DNA of 64,000 nt from Vespa crabro (lineage: Eukaryota; Arthropoda; Insecta; Hymenoptera; Vespidae): NCBI RefSeq assembly GCF_910589235.1, contig NC_060956.1, forward strand, positions 189,001 through 253,000, in the 5' to 3' direction. Position numbers and translations under genes: made by a program. Under the pieces are notes generated by a model, which did no database searches, was not told the DNA's origin, and saw nothing but the letters and a program-made list of their open reading frames with translations. This document shows, one piece after another, positions 45,274-55,018 of the stretch; position 1 is the first letter of the stretch, and each line of letters starts with the position of its first letter.

Positions 45274-45302
45274 GACGACGACGACGACGACGACGACGAC
45301 GA
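45274..45302 (+). repeat. (GAC)n trinucleotide, 29 bp
   Basis: Opposite orientation to the (CGT)13 array about 440 bp upstream, so the two could pair in a single transcript. Confidence 0.94.
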
Positions 45303-45311
45303 GGACGGATC

Positions 45312-45336
45312 CGCTTAAGAAACAAATTCTTAAGCG
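45312..45336. other. Perfect 10-bp inverted repeat with 5-nt loop
   Basis: CGCTTAAGAA (45312-45321) pairs with TTCTTAAGCG (45327-45336) around ACAAA, 9 bp after the (GAC)n array. Confidence 0.75.
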
Positions 45337-45695
45337 AATCGCAACTCCTTTCTCATAGGATCGAAAGTCGAGATACGATCGAGGTGTAGAAAGGAAGACG
45401 TAAAAGATCTCTCGAGCCTTTTCTGGCTTCCGTCCTTCTCCGTCACGCAACGAAGGACAAGCATTATATCGCACGACGCTTCCTCTTATTTCGTTTTCTT
45501 TTCAAATTCCACATCAGAGCATCCCTGTAATCGATCAGTCGACGTATTTCCTCGTCGAGTGCACCGACGATCGATGGCACCGCACGCTTCAACTGAAATC
45601 GCGAGAGAGGTTGACCTAAAAAAGAAGAGAGGGATAGCAGGGAAAAAAGACGTCGACACTCGAACGACTCCAACCCCTCGCTCTGCGCAAACACC

Positions 45696-45725
45696 TATAT
45701 AAAGTATGGCGCAGTGGTAGGCAGT
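45696..45725 (+). promoter_or_regulatory. Candidate core promoter: TATATAAA plus CAGT initiator
   Basis: TATATAAA at 45696-45703 is followed by GCAGTAG, with its A about 27 bp from the first T of the TATA word. Insect initiators are TCAGT-like, so the match is one base short. The next plus-strand ATG in a good context is at 46067, giving a leader of about 345 nt. The motifs are seen; activity is inferred. Confidence 0.35.
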
Positions 45726-45967
45726 AGTTAGTTTATGTAATACCCTATGTACACCGTAGTACGTGTTACTTTTCCATGTGTGCGTTCGCATCTGTGCGTC
45801 TCCTCCGTGTCCGCACACTAACGTTCCTCTCTCTATATCTCTAGCCTCCGCTCGACGGCCGAGTACTTTCCGTCTAGCACGGCACACGCGACGCGCACAC
45901 TCTTCTCTCGCGCACGCGAACTCGCGTATGGAGAACTGCGCCGCGACCTAGTTGTCTAGGCCACTGT

Positions 45968-46067
45968 GTCTGCGTTTCTATATGCAGGCTATGTTTTGTA
46001 TGAAACTCTCGTAGTCGTCGCCGTTGCTGTCGCCGTCATCGTCATTGCGCTCCTTCTCTCTTCACAA
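45968..46067 (+). other. Acceptor-like site and hydrophobic open frame upstream of the small ORF
   Basis: TTTCTATATGCAG at 45975-45987 resembles a 3' splice site. From there one frame reads YVLYETLVVVAVAVVVIALL then SSQ and stops at 46068-46070, overlapping the ATG at 46067 by two bases. It would be a C-terminal membrane anchor if spliced, but GTC repeats encode Val by default. Confidence 0.2.
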
Positions 46068-46198
46068 TGAAATCATCGACTTTTTTGAAAGACATAAAAG
46101 ACGAAAATCGAAATGAGACGGATATTTCGATAATTTGCGAGACTCACTCAAAGTCCTTGATATTTGCTTTCTTTACAATCGCTTTCGTTATTAGTTAA
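46067..46198 (+). CDS. Candidate 43-codon micropeptide with C-terminal membrane segment
   Basis: ATG at 46067-46069 sits in CACAATGAAA, close to the insect start consensus. The frame runs 43 codons to TAA at 46196-46198. The N-terminal half is hydrophilic (MKSSTFLKDIKDENRNETDI) with an Asn-Glu-Thr glycosylation-type triplet, and the C-terminal 13 residues (LIFAFFTIAFVIS) are hydrophobic, as in tail-anchored small proteins. The preceding in-frame stop (TGA) is about 70 nt upstream. It lies downstream of the TATA/initiator pair at 45.70 kb, which could drive it. No AATAAA was noticed shortly after the stop. No known family is recognised; a chance ORF of this size remains possible. Confidence 0.3.
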   Translation: MKSSTFLKDIKDENRNETDISIICETHSKSLIFAFFTIAFVIS

Positions 46199-46606
46199 TA
46201 ACGAAAACTAACGAAGCTCGAGCGAGGATCTAGAGTTTCTTGCGTCAGAGAAAATCGTCGTGAGGAAAGAAGCCGAGCGGCGATACTAGCTGAGCCGACA
46301 ACGACGCAGTTTCTCGATGAAATAGAAAGCGATCGATCGTGAGACTCGGAGCTATTACTAGCGAGCTCGGTCCACTCCGCGAATCTAAATAGGTCGCACG
46401 AGGTATCACGAGATCTTCGAACGAATCGTAGCTACGTGATCGCCTCGTACTCGAGCGCGATATACTTGAGAGCAAGGATGAACCGGAAGACGACATTCCT
46501 CGCTTCGAAGGTAGAACGGTCTAAACAACAATTAACTACAGTTATCAGAGTGCACCGGATTCCTCGGAATCTGGAGCGCGAGAACAAAAAGCGAAGTAAG
46601 CGGCGT

Positions 46607-46610
<4 letters not shown>

Positions 46611-46690
<80 letters not shown>

Positions 46691-46701
46691 TACATGTATC
46701 T
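46611..46701. repeat. (TC)14(TA)25 composite ending in a 14-bp palindrome
   Basis: TC at 46611-46638, TA at 46639-46688, then AGATACATGTATCT (46688-46701), which is a perfect palindrome. Confidence 0.95.
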
Positions 46702-46743
46702 TTCTTGGAGTTTCGATTCCAGGTGGAAACGTAGATGCATAAG

Positions 46744-46751
46744 TGACGTCA
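46744..46751. promoter_or_regulatory. Perfect CRE, TGACGTCA
   Basis: The full 8-bp CREB/ATF palindrome, 40 bp after the TA repeat. An isolated site, so function is uncertain. Confidence 0.3.
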
Positions 46752-47201
46752 AAGCGCTTGTAAAAGCGGAACAGGGACGCTGGTAGAAAACAGGAAAGAA
46801 AATAGCTAGCTAGACCTAGAAGGTAGCAATCGACCAATCGCGAGCGATACGACTCCCGAATGTAGTCGGAGACGAGCCACGAATGCGATTTCCGCAGGCA
46901 GAGGGGCATCTTTCTTAGTGCTCGCGGCCTGCAATTTTGCGCAATGCAGTCTTAGCGTGCGAAACGACAACGACGACGACGACGGCGGTGGCGGTGGTGG
47001 CGGCTTTCTAACAGGTTCGTCCTCGTAGCTTCGATCGAGGGGCAGAGGGAAGAACGGTAGCAGGGCCGAACGGAAAGGTGGGAGGATTTGTTTGTAAACA
47101 GTCCGCGAGCTATTCTCGAGGTCGGAGTGGGGGGTAAGTGGGGGGATTAAAGGTGGGGTAAAGGTAGGGAGAGGAGGGCTAACAGCGCTGAAGCGAGGCC
47201 G

Positions 47202-47202
<1 letters not shown>
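46752..47202. other. No gene seen
   Basis: Includes a degenerate (GAC)/(GGC) stretch at 46967-47005 and G-rich DNA at 47125-47180. The 177-codon minus frame is Pro/Ser/Leu rich because of these repeats. Confidence 0.5.

Positions 47203-47230
<28 letters not shown>
47203..47230 (+). repeat. (AG)14 microsatellite
   Basis: 28 bp pure. Confidence 0.95.
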
Positions 47231-47232
<2 letters not shown>

Positions 47233-47590
47233 CGACTTTCTCCCTCCGAGGGTGTTACGTAATCTCTGTGTTCCGTCTGAGTATCGCGGGAACGACCTAC
47301 TTGACCCACTGTCCCTAAACTCAACTCGGAGAGTGGCAAAGAGAGCCGGTGAGTGCGACTGCGCTTCGACCCACTCGAGACGAGAGACCGGAACGAGTCG
47401 CGTCCGGTCCGAGCTCTCTCTTTCTCTCTCTCCTTCCAGCTCTTGGAACCTCGAATAGACGTGTCAAAAAAAAAGGGAGGGGAGACGGAGGCAAAGAGAA
47501 ATTAGCACATACGCTCTGCGGTATCTATGCGGAAAATGCTCGTACGAGCACTGATCAAAAATATCCGAAAAATAGGTTTTATGCGCACCG

Positions 47591-47593
<3 letters not shown>

Positions 47594-47634
<41 letters not shown>
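47594..47634 (+). repeat. (TC)n microsatellite, 41 bp
   Basis: Pure tract followed by TGTGCAG, an acceptor-like end. Confidence 0.96.
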
Positions 47635-47638
<4 letters not shown>

Positions 47639-47884
47639 AGCCGAGCGAGACAAGCGCGATAAGAGAGGAAGAAGCGTCTATTACGTTCTCGAACGTAAAA
47701 CAGCAGCGTCGTTTGAATAAACGATCGTCGTTTTAAACCTTCGACGAAATCTTAACGATTTCATTTTGTACGATAATGCGATATCGAAAGTGCCGTGCTT
47801 GCTCATGTTTTTCTCGGTAGGCAATTGACAAAAGTTATTTATAAATTCAGAACTCGTTAGCGAAAGGAAGTTCAATGCCGCGGC

Positions 47885-47964
47885 GATGATTCGAATCGAA
47901 CGGCCGTCGGTCTCGTCGTCAAGGTTGCCTTGCGCAATCGCGCACGACTGAGCTAAGCTAGTGG
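47885..47964 (-). ncRNA. tRNA-like remnant or tRNA-derived SINE head
   Basis: On the minus strand TAGCTCAGTCG matches the RNA polymerase III A-box and GTTCGATTC matches the B-box, about 54 nt apart, which fits a tRNA with a long variable arm. In between are two small stems (TGCGC/GCGCA and AAGG/CCTT). The T-arm and acceptor stem do not pair properly, so this is not a working tRNA. No poly-A or tail repeat is visible to prove a SINE. Confidence 0.35.
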
Positions 47965-49194
47965 CCGTCCAAAGAACTTATCGTTGTTAATTAGGCGAGC
48001 CATCGATGATACTCTTCCGCGTAACGAAAAATTGCTCTCGGCGGTCGAGCCGAATCGAGCGAGTCACGCGCTGTGTCGTAAAAGACGACTTTATTTATAG
48101 ACGCGCGAGTAACGCACGTCTTTTCGTTTGTATTTCATTGCGATACTAGGCAGAAATATGTCTGGCGACTTTCTATTAATATGCGCTTAAATACTCTATC
48201 CGCCGTTTAGGTCCGGTATCGTAAACAACTATAATATATTTCTATAAATTGTTCAGAGGTGTGCGGCACGCACATGAGCCTTCTTTAAAAATTGTAAACA
48301 ACGGCGACGAGAGCATCGCGCGTAGCTGTGATTCACGTTCCTCCTATAGAAGGCCACTAATCGTCTAAGTTGTTCCCAACTACGTACGTTATATTTTATA
48401 CCGAGATCTTTCTTTGAAACGTGTTTTTCCTCCTTCTCTCCTTCTCGTGGACAAAAGGAAAACCGTGCGACAGGACAAATAAATGGAAAATAATAAATAT
48501 CCGCTCGTTCAACGAGTCCGGAAGATAGCCGTGCTTGAATCCAAGCGCTTGAAAAAAGTCGCGGTCGTTGCATCTATCGTGAATGAGAAAAAGTGTATTA
48601 GATAAAAGGCGTGTTATCGTTTAACGAGAGCACCGGACACGCTTTGAAATTGTATCATTGTACGATAATTGCGCGGGTACCAATGGAAAATCTATTCTAT
48701 TTTTCTTCATATTTCTTCTTCACGGAGAGGAGAAAAAGAAAGATAACGTTGTTTCTTTCGGAATATTTTCACGATCCGCCATGTTTATTCGTCTATCGAA
48801 AATTCGGAGAAAAGAATATTTTTCAAGCTTGTTTTCCCGAACGAAAAATAATAATGGATCGTTGAGATTACAAAGAATTCTCTCTTTTCCTCCTTTCTCC
48901 CGGTATGGGCGGAGAAGGAAAAAAGATATTTGCCGAAAAAATATTTACCGCGAGCCCGAGTGGTAAATACCATCTGTCTATCAGCAATCGCAAGTCTCTG
49001 TGTTGCTCCGAGTCGCGATAGAGAGAAAGAAGACGGAGTAACCCGCTCCATGCAGTCGGAGAGAGAGGGGGGGGGGGACATGACAATCACGCCGCGCGTC
49101 GAAGAGCGGAAACGCGAGGAGGAGAAATCACGATCGCACGGCTTGTACGCCGTTATCGATGAACACTGGGGTGGGGAAGAGCGAGAGAATGAAA
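47965..49194. other. No gene seen
   Basis: Mixed to AT-rich; a G-run is at 49068-49078. The minus frame of 159 codons (48785-49264) includes a poly-Leu read of the AAC array and is not convincing. Confidence 0.5.
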
Positions 49195-49228
49195 ACAACA
49201 ATAACAACAACAACAACAATAACAAACA
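49195..49228 (+). repeat. Imperfect (AAC)n
   Basis: AAC triplets with AAT interruptions. Confidence 0.92.
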
Positions 49229-49495
49229 GCAGCAACGAGGAGCGATCTTTGTAACGCGAGTCATAGTTCTCGGTATGAGAAGAACGCACGACCAACGGAC
49301 AAAAGTCCAACAAAGATGACGAAAGCGTTTACTCGCGGAGATTCCCGCTTGCCTCTCGCGCGCGATGACTAATTAACACGCCTGCGATTTGCGCAGTGTC
49401 GAATCGATAGTTTATTTGATTATTCGATGCGCCATTTCGGTTTTCGTCGATTGTACCAAAGTGGTTTTTTTGGCTGCCTCTAAAATATTTCCTTT

Positions 49496-49523
49496 CTTCT
49501 TCTTCTTCTTCTTCTCATTATTA

Positions 49524-49572
<49 letters not shown>

Positions 49573-49597
49573 TACGATTGTTGTTGTTGTTGTTGTT
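49496..49597 (+). repeat. (CTT)n (ATT)n (GTT)n composite
   Basis: Three triplet blocks differing only in the first base: CTT 49496-49515, ATT 49517-49571, GTT 49578-49597. The end, TTGTTTAG at 49600, has acceptor form and is followed 38 nt later by a donor CATG|GTAAGT. Confidence 0.95.
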
Positions 49598-49638
49598 TAG
49601 TGGGAGTACCGACTCGGTTGATTATTTTTGTTTTCATG

Positions 49639-50109
49639 GTAAGTTATGCGATGACATAGCGATAACATTTAAATCGCTTCCGGAGGACACGATCCAGACG
49701 TAACGTTGCTCGCGCGATGGAAAATCTGCTGACGGTTGCGCAAGATCTCGCGCGAATGTAAGTTCACGATTTATCTATCGCTCGGATATGTAAATAGCTC
49801 TCTCGCGATGTTGTTTCTAAATTAAGAAAAGTTCAGTTTGCTGTCATCGCGATTATCGACGTTATCGAACGATCGTCGGTTAGAAATAATAATCTCTTTG
49901 TACGCTCGCGGATTATTCGAATGGGAGTGGATAATTCGAAGGGTCAAGATTTAAAGGCGTTAAGCGAGACAAGAGGGAATCGTATCTCTGACCTTGAAGC
50001 CAATGTCTCGAACCTCTTTCTCTCTTTTACTGCCCTCGGCATTTTACTTACGTTTTTAACGAGAGTTGAAATAATTGCCTACCTCCGTAGTTGCTAATTA
50101 CTATGGTAC

Positions 50110-50112
<3 letters not shown>
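49639..50112. other. No gene seen
   Basis: Mixed sequence. A minus-strand donor-like AAAAAC|GTAAGT lies near 50049. Confidence 0.5.

Positions 50113-50161
<49 letters not shown>
50113..50161 (+). repeat. (AG)n microsatellite, 49 bp
   Basis: Pure tract, joined to the inverted repeat at 50159. Confidence 0.97.
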
Positions 50162-50164
<3 letters not shown>

Positions 50165-50178
50165 ACTTGCGTAGATCT
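50159..50178. other. 8-bp inverted repeat with 4-nt loop
   Basis: AGATCTAC and GTAGATCT flank TTGC at the right edge of the GA tract. Confidence 0.65.
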
Positions 50179-51358
50179 GCAACATGAAACATAGTCCTAC
50201 CGTCCACTCGCAATTAATTCGTATCGTATCGTAGTCGCGCACCGTTGCGCACGGTTGATTCACGATGGAAGAGCGAAGAGTATGTATTTTCAGGAGTCGT
50301 CCTCGCGTTCTTACAAAAGTCCGAGAAAAACTTATTGTTAAACGTTATAGGATGGCGACGCGGCGCTAATTAATGACGCTCAATTCGCGGTAAAACCGCG
50401 AGAACGGCGATGATTTCTTGTCGCTCGGAGAATTCATACGAATGATTTCATTTGCAACAGGCATGCGCTTGAAACTGCCGTGCTCTGTGAAAATTGTCTT
50501 TAGAGATCGTCGGGCCTGAAATATTGATACTTTTAAGTCAAAGCGTGAAATTCGTGCGCTATACAAAGTTACATGCTAAATTTAGTCGACGAGTTTACGA
50601 ACGTAAATAACTGGGCTGCTTCGGTAAATCTCCTATTGCGACGCGTTCTTCCCGGAAGATTATCTGTTGTTCGGCAACGGCGATTGGCCGCAGCACGGAA
50701 CGTGCGTAACGTTCGAAACGAGTTTACACCTTTTACAGGTGCGCGCTTCCTTGAATTTTCAGCTATTTGCGTCCGTACGTACTTCCTTGGAATATAACGA
50801 TGAGACGTATGTCATAGATTATTCTTTCAGTTTCGTTACAATCTTTTTTTATCTTTGACGTTCCTTTCGCGAAAAGAAAATAATAGAGATACCGTCGTTA
50901 AGTTTCCATGACTATCGATCAATAATTTATAAACTCGTCGAAATCTCCTGGTGGCATATCGTAGAATTTCAAATTGGCTATCTAATTTCGGAGTTTTTGC
51001 AAAATCCATTCCAGTCGCATAAACGATGCTCTGACATTTCGCTTACGAAAGATCCAAGATACGTAATCGCGCAAGCCACGAGCAGCCGACGATGCGATTA
51101 AAGAGACGACCACGATGGGCCAGAAACAAGCTCAAACTCTTTGCTAAAGAGTTAGCTCCTATGCGCGAAGATAAGCCGATAACAGCTTCGCGTATTTATC
51201 GAACGAACGTTGTTTCCGGAATGATTCGACGGATCTTCTTTCAGGATGGACTTCCGCTCGATCGAAAGAAAAAGAACGTCGATCGAAAATCGTAAAAGGC
51301 AAGCATCTGGCACTCGAGGCGTGACGCGATAACGCTTCGTTATCGTTCGAGGGCGACT

Positions 51359-51359
<1 letters not shown>
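50179..51359. other. No recognised gene
   Basis: A 67-codon ATG frame at 51092-51295 is basic (MRLKRRPRWARNKLKLFAKE) and contains the inverted repeat AACTCTTT/AAAGAGTT (51135-51142 and 51146-51153). No domain. Confidence 0.4.

Positions 51360-51393
<34 letters not shown>
51360..51393 (+). repeat. (GA)17 microsatellite
   Basis: 34 bp pure. Confidence 0.96.
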
Positions 51394-51395
<2 letters not shown>

Positions 51396-51912
51396 ACTCG
51401 TCGTCGTCATCGTGGTAGAGCCAAGCACCAAGTGGAGTGCTTTTCCACGGCGATTGATAAAAACATGCTTTCGAGCGTGCGAAGCGCGCGTTTCATTCAT
51501 GGAAACGGCGATACAACGAAGTCGTGGGATCAACGTTTTTACGCTTCCACGAAGGTTCGATAGCAGGGAAGCGATAAGAAACGCCAGGAAGTGCATCGAA
51601 GCATTCGAAACGTCGTCAGCCGTTACAATCGTTACTGCTTACAAGCGTTTATATTTATTCACGTAGAAATGCACTTACGCGTTTACAATTCTCTTTCTTT
51701 CTTACGGCTCGTTTGTTCGTTGCAAGAATGAAAATTGATCGAAATTTATCCGAAAATCAAGAACGCTCGGAGAGGTATGAAGCATGGTTAAGTGCGCGTT
51801 TTAGACGCGACAGCACTCTCGTCCCATCGAACGAAAGTCAAAGGGTTCGGTATATTGAATTTTATCGTTATCACAGGGCAGGTAATAATGAGCCATTTGC
51901 TCGCTCGCTCGA

Positions 51913-51954
51913 TCTCTCTCTCCCTCCCTCCCTCCCTCCCTCCCTCCCTCCCTC
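51913..51954 (+). repeat. (TC)n followed by (CCCT)8
   Basis: Short TC lead, then regular CCCT units to 51954. Confidence 0.95.
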
Positions 51955-52167
51955 AGCGCTCCTCTAAGATACTCGGGAGTTCGCACCTGCGAGCATCGCT
52001 AAAATTTCCTAATTGGAGCACTGTAACCTTATGACTTTAAGTCGTTTTACTTAAAGAATATCGAAGGATACTTTGTTCTAACAAGGAATTAGTACGATTA
52101 AGAATTATTACGACGTAATTCTTCAACGTTAAAAAAGTAAGCAAAATATTCGCATTAATTTCGATCT

Positions 52168-52443
52168 TCATGATCGTCGAATACGAGCATTATATAAATT
52201 AGTTAGGAGGTCTATTGGACTTTCACGACGTATTAAACACCTCTTTTTCGATATAACCTTTATCGAGAATCGCTCGAGAGGAAGTCCCTCTATCGACGTA
52301 CTTTTAATTACAGCACGAAAAATCGTCCCACACTCTCTTCCTCCTTGGTAAATATAGCAGCCGCAATTACGAGGCAGGAAAGAAGCTACGCATTGGATTT
52401 CGATACATCGAAATACCTTTCGGAGCATCGATTCCTCTCTCAT
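52168..52443 (-). CDS. Low-confidence 91-codon ATG ORF, unknown
   Basis: It begins with a true ATG (complement of 52441-52443): MREESMLRKVFRCIEIQCVA. Composition is varied, with five Cys in the first half (including a CGCY pair) and a basic end (NARIRRS). It is the longest repeat-free ATG frame in this part of the window. Two more minus frames, over 52533-52736 and 52643-52870 in different registers, also read as varied protein, hinting at a decayed gene. No family is recognised; all may be chance. Confidence 0.2.
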   Translation of the reverse strand: MREESMLRKVFRCIEIQCVASFLPRNCGCYIYQGGRECGTIFRAVIKSTSIEGLPLERFSIKVISKKRCLIRRESPIDLLTNLYNARIRRS

Positions 52444-53256
52444 ATCCTCGCTATTTCGCCAATACGCTTCCCGAGGGTAGAAATAAAAAGGAAGAAAAAG
52501 GAAAACCGATTAATAGCCGCGTAGAATTTTTCCTAACGCGACGTTATATATCGAACGACAACGATCTTTACGTACTCCATTCGATCACCGATACTCGCCG
52601 AGATTGACTCAAAGTTCCCTTCCATTTTAAATCCATAATCGCCTATTGTCGGCTTCCATGGGACAGTTTCCGCGTGCGAATCAATGAAGCGTATGTTGGT
52701 TTCGGAGAGGTCGCTTCTAAGAGAGAAAATTGGCAACTTCCGGCTGCTCGAATAAAAGCAGCATCGTCTACGAGCACTGGAGAGGAGTCGCGACGTGCTT
52801 GCTGCTCGACAAATTTAGAAAGTCTCCGTAAACGTGTATGAAGCAAGTGCGCGCACGTAAACGTAGACAATTTTTGGGAAATGTATATGGTTAAATCCAG
52901 CTTTTCGATCGCTCGACTGACTTTTCTTTTCAGAGATCAAATTATCGAATTCATTCCAGACAATTTGAATTGTAATCGCTCGAGGCCTCCACCCTTACGT
53001 ATTTTACGACCGAGCCACTGTAACGGACATTTAATCGCGCGTTTATCAAAGTTCAACCGATCGTATTCGCCTCTCGCGTTTAGTCTGCGAACGAGGTCAT
53101 CGGATATCGATCGCGATTAGCCTCGTGCGCTCCTACGACATTCGTCGTCGAATGCTACGTTAACGCACGACGACGTTATCGCGCATTTATTTGACAACGC
53201 CGATGTAAATCCCATTTTCGATAGAAAATATAAATGAGTAAGATGAAAGGAAGGCA

Positions 53257-53258
53257 AA

Positions 53259-53315
<57 letters not shown>

Positions 53316-53391
53316 ATGTATATATATATATATATAAATATACGTGTGTGTGTGTGTGTGTATATTTGATTTTGTTTAATTCGTTTACATC

Positions 53392-53421
<30 letters not shown>
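53257..53421. repeat. Long AT/GT microsatellite and (CGG)n array
   Basis: TA-rich dinucleotides with ATGT interruptions (53257-53338), (TG)9 (53344-53361), a 30-bp gap, then (CGG)n at 53393-53421. Confidence 0.95.
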
Positions 53422-53422
<1 letters not shown>

Positions 53423-53841
53423 CCGAGCCGCAGAGTAAGAGCGAAGCACCGCTCGGGGCGAAAGTGAATTCCGTCGCGGTTCGACTTTCAAAAGGACACG
53501 CTCGTTTCACGCACGTGCGTTTCTACGTCCGTCGTTAAATTTATTGCGCGCCATTGTCCGCGAGAAGACTCTCTTAGCCATGCGCGCGTTCTCTTCGCGA
53601 TTACGAAATATCATACTTGGAGTTCTGGCTCAAAGTGCAAATTTCGCATGAAATTGAAACTATACTATAATTCAACGTAGAAAAATTGGTTCGTTTCGGG
53701 GAAGAGTCGTCGTGGCACGTGCATTTTTTTCCCACAGTCAATAATTGGATCGAGCCTTCGTAGGAAATTCTCGGAGGAGAATAGAAAGTCTATTACACAG
53801 GCGTCTAATGATACAGTTCGATCCAACGAGATTGGTATCTG
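53422..53841. other. No gene seen
   Basis: GC-rich just after the CGG array, then mixed. Confidence 0.5.
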
Positions 53842-53863
53842 TCTCTCTCTCTCTCTCTCTCTC
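53842..53863 (+). repeat. (TC)11 microsatellite
   Basis: Pure tract. Confidence 0.94.
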
Positions 53864-54255
53864 GCCGCGAAAGAGACTTGGTTATTTTCGAAAATCTAAC
53901 GGTGCCTGTCTATCACCTTTTCTCCTCGGCGGCCATTGGCGGTAACGAACAGGAAGCTGAATCGCGAGAACGATCGTGCTTATTTTCGATACGAGGATAA
54001 TTCGATGGTCGAAACGAAAAGCGTTACGCGACGACAAAGGCAAAAACGGTCTTATTTCCTCCGTCGTAGACCAAAGAAAATGGAGTTTTTCTAATTTATG
54101 GGGCCAATTACGAAGCAATGATGTCATAGCCATTATTAGTGGTGCAATACCGCGGAATTTCGGTCACCAAGTTATGAAACCGCAAGAATCTATTCGCTAA
54201 CGCCGAAGCGGTACTCTCTGTCTGTGATATACTTTCTCCCGAGCAAAGATAAATA

Positions 54256-54277
54256 TCTCGCGCGTATATGCGCGAGA
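54256..54277. other. 8-bp GC-rich inverted repeat
   Basis: TCTCGCGC (54256-54263) pairs with GCGCGAGA (54270-54277) around GTATAT. Confidence 0.7.
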
Positions 54278-54416
54278 AATACTTTGGCGCGTGTTCCCTT
54301 TAAGAGAGTCGACGAGACACCGACCGCGATCGACCCTGTGACTTTCCTGGCCGATTAAGGATAAGAGAACGACTTTAACGAGACAGAATAATTGAGAGTT
54401 TTTATTTCGAACGAGA

Positions 54417-54418
<2 letters not shown>

Positions 54419-54453
<35 letters not shown>
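54419..54453 (+). repeat. (CT)n microsatellite, 35 bp
   Basis: Pure tract. Confidence 0.96.
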
Positions 54454-54455
<2 letters not shown>

Positions 54456-54537
54456 GCTCTCGCTCTCCTCGACTCGTGAAATTTTCAGTCAACTCGTAAG
54501 TTAACGTGAAATCCGAGGAGACTCGCAGAACTCTTAC

Positions 54538-54706
54538 CGCGAGCTGCGCAAGGCCGTTTCGAATTCGGGCCAATCGTTTCTCTAGAAAGGAGCGCGACGA
54601 CGGCCGCAAAGTCGATGCCTTTGGAACCGTCCTGGCTTGGCACACTTCTCGCTAAGAACTTTTGCAGCAATATTGTCGAGAGAGTAGACGTATCACCTTG
54701 TAACAT
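54538..54706 (-). CDS. Candidate 5' coding exon, unknown
   Basis: A true ATG (complement of 54704-54706) opens MLQGDTSTLSTILLQKFLAR, followed by a varied sequence to PCAAR. The frame then meets a good donor, CGCG|GTAAGAG, with the exon ending at 54538 after 56 codons plus one base. No simple repeat falls inside. A second minus frame overlapping it is also open, which lowers confidence. No downstream exon in matching phase was identified; the phase does not fit the micro-exon at 22278. Family unknown. Confidence 0.25.
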
Positions 54707-54891
54707 ATTGGCGCGCTCAAAAATATTTATATTTGGGCTCTATTAAATAATTCAAGATGGTGAAACGATAGGAAAAGTAAGTTTGTAATTTGTAATTTAA
54801 GGGTCTTTATAGCGTCTTATAGCTCGAAACGCCATGCATGGCCGTCGCGTATAGTCGATAAAGGCCATTGTGCCACTCCAGGATTCCAACG

Positions 54892-54943
54892 TGAGTCACC
54901 GGCCACCGCGCCCCGGACCTGGAACAAACGCGTGGCTGACTCA
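54892..54943. promoter_or_regulatory. Pair of AP-1/Maf-type sites
   Basis: TGAGTCA at 54892-54898 and TGACTCA at 54937-54943, 45 bp apart. The second, inside GGCTGACTCAGAAC, also resembles the Maf/CncC element. In insects such pairs serve stress-response enhancers; that role here is inferred. Confidence 0.4.
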
Positions 54944-54986
54944 GAACGATCAAGAGGGCTTTACCTACTGCCTAATAAAGTTTAGG

Positions 54987-54987
<1 letters not shown>

Positions 54988-55017
<30 letters not shown>
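54988..55017 (+). repeat. (CGA)10 trinucleotide
   Basis: 30 bp pure, 45 bp after the second AP-1 site. Confidence 0.95.

Positions 55018-55018
<1 letters not shown>

Noticed and set aside
46806..47339. 177-codon Pro/Ser-rich minus-strand protein
   Set aside because: It is made of GGC/GGT, G-rich and GA repeats read on the other strand.
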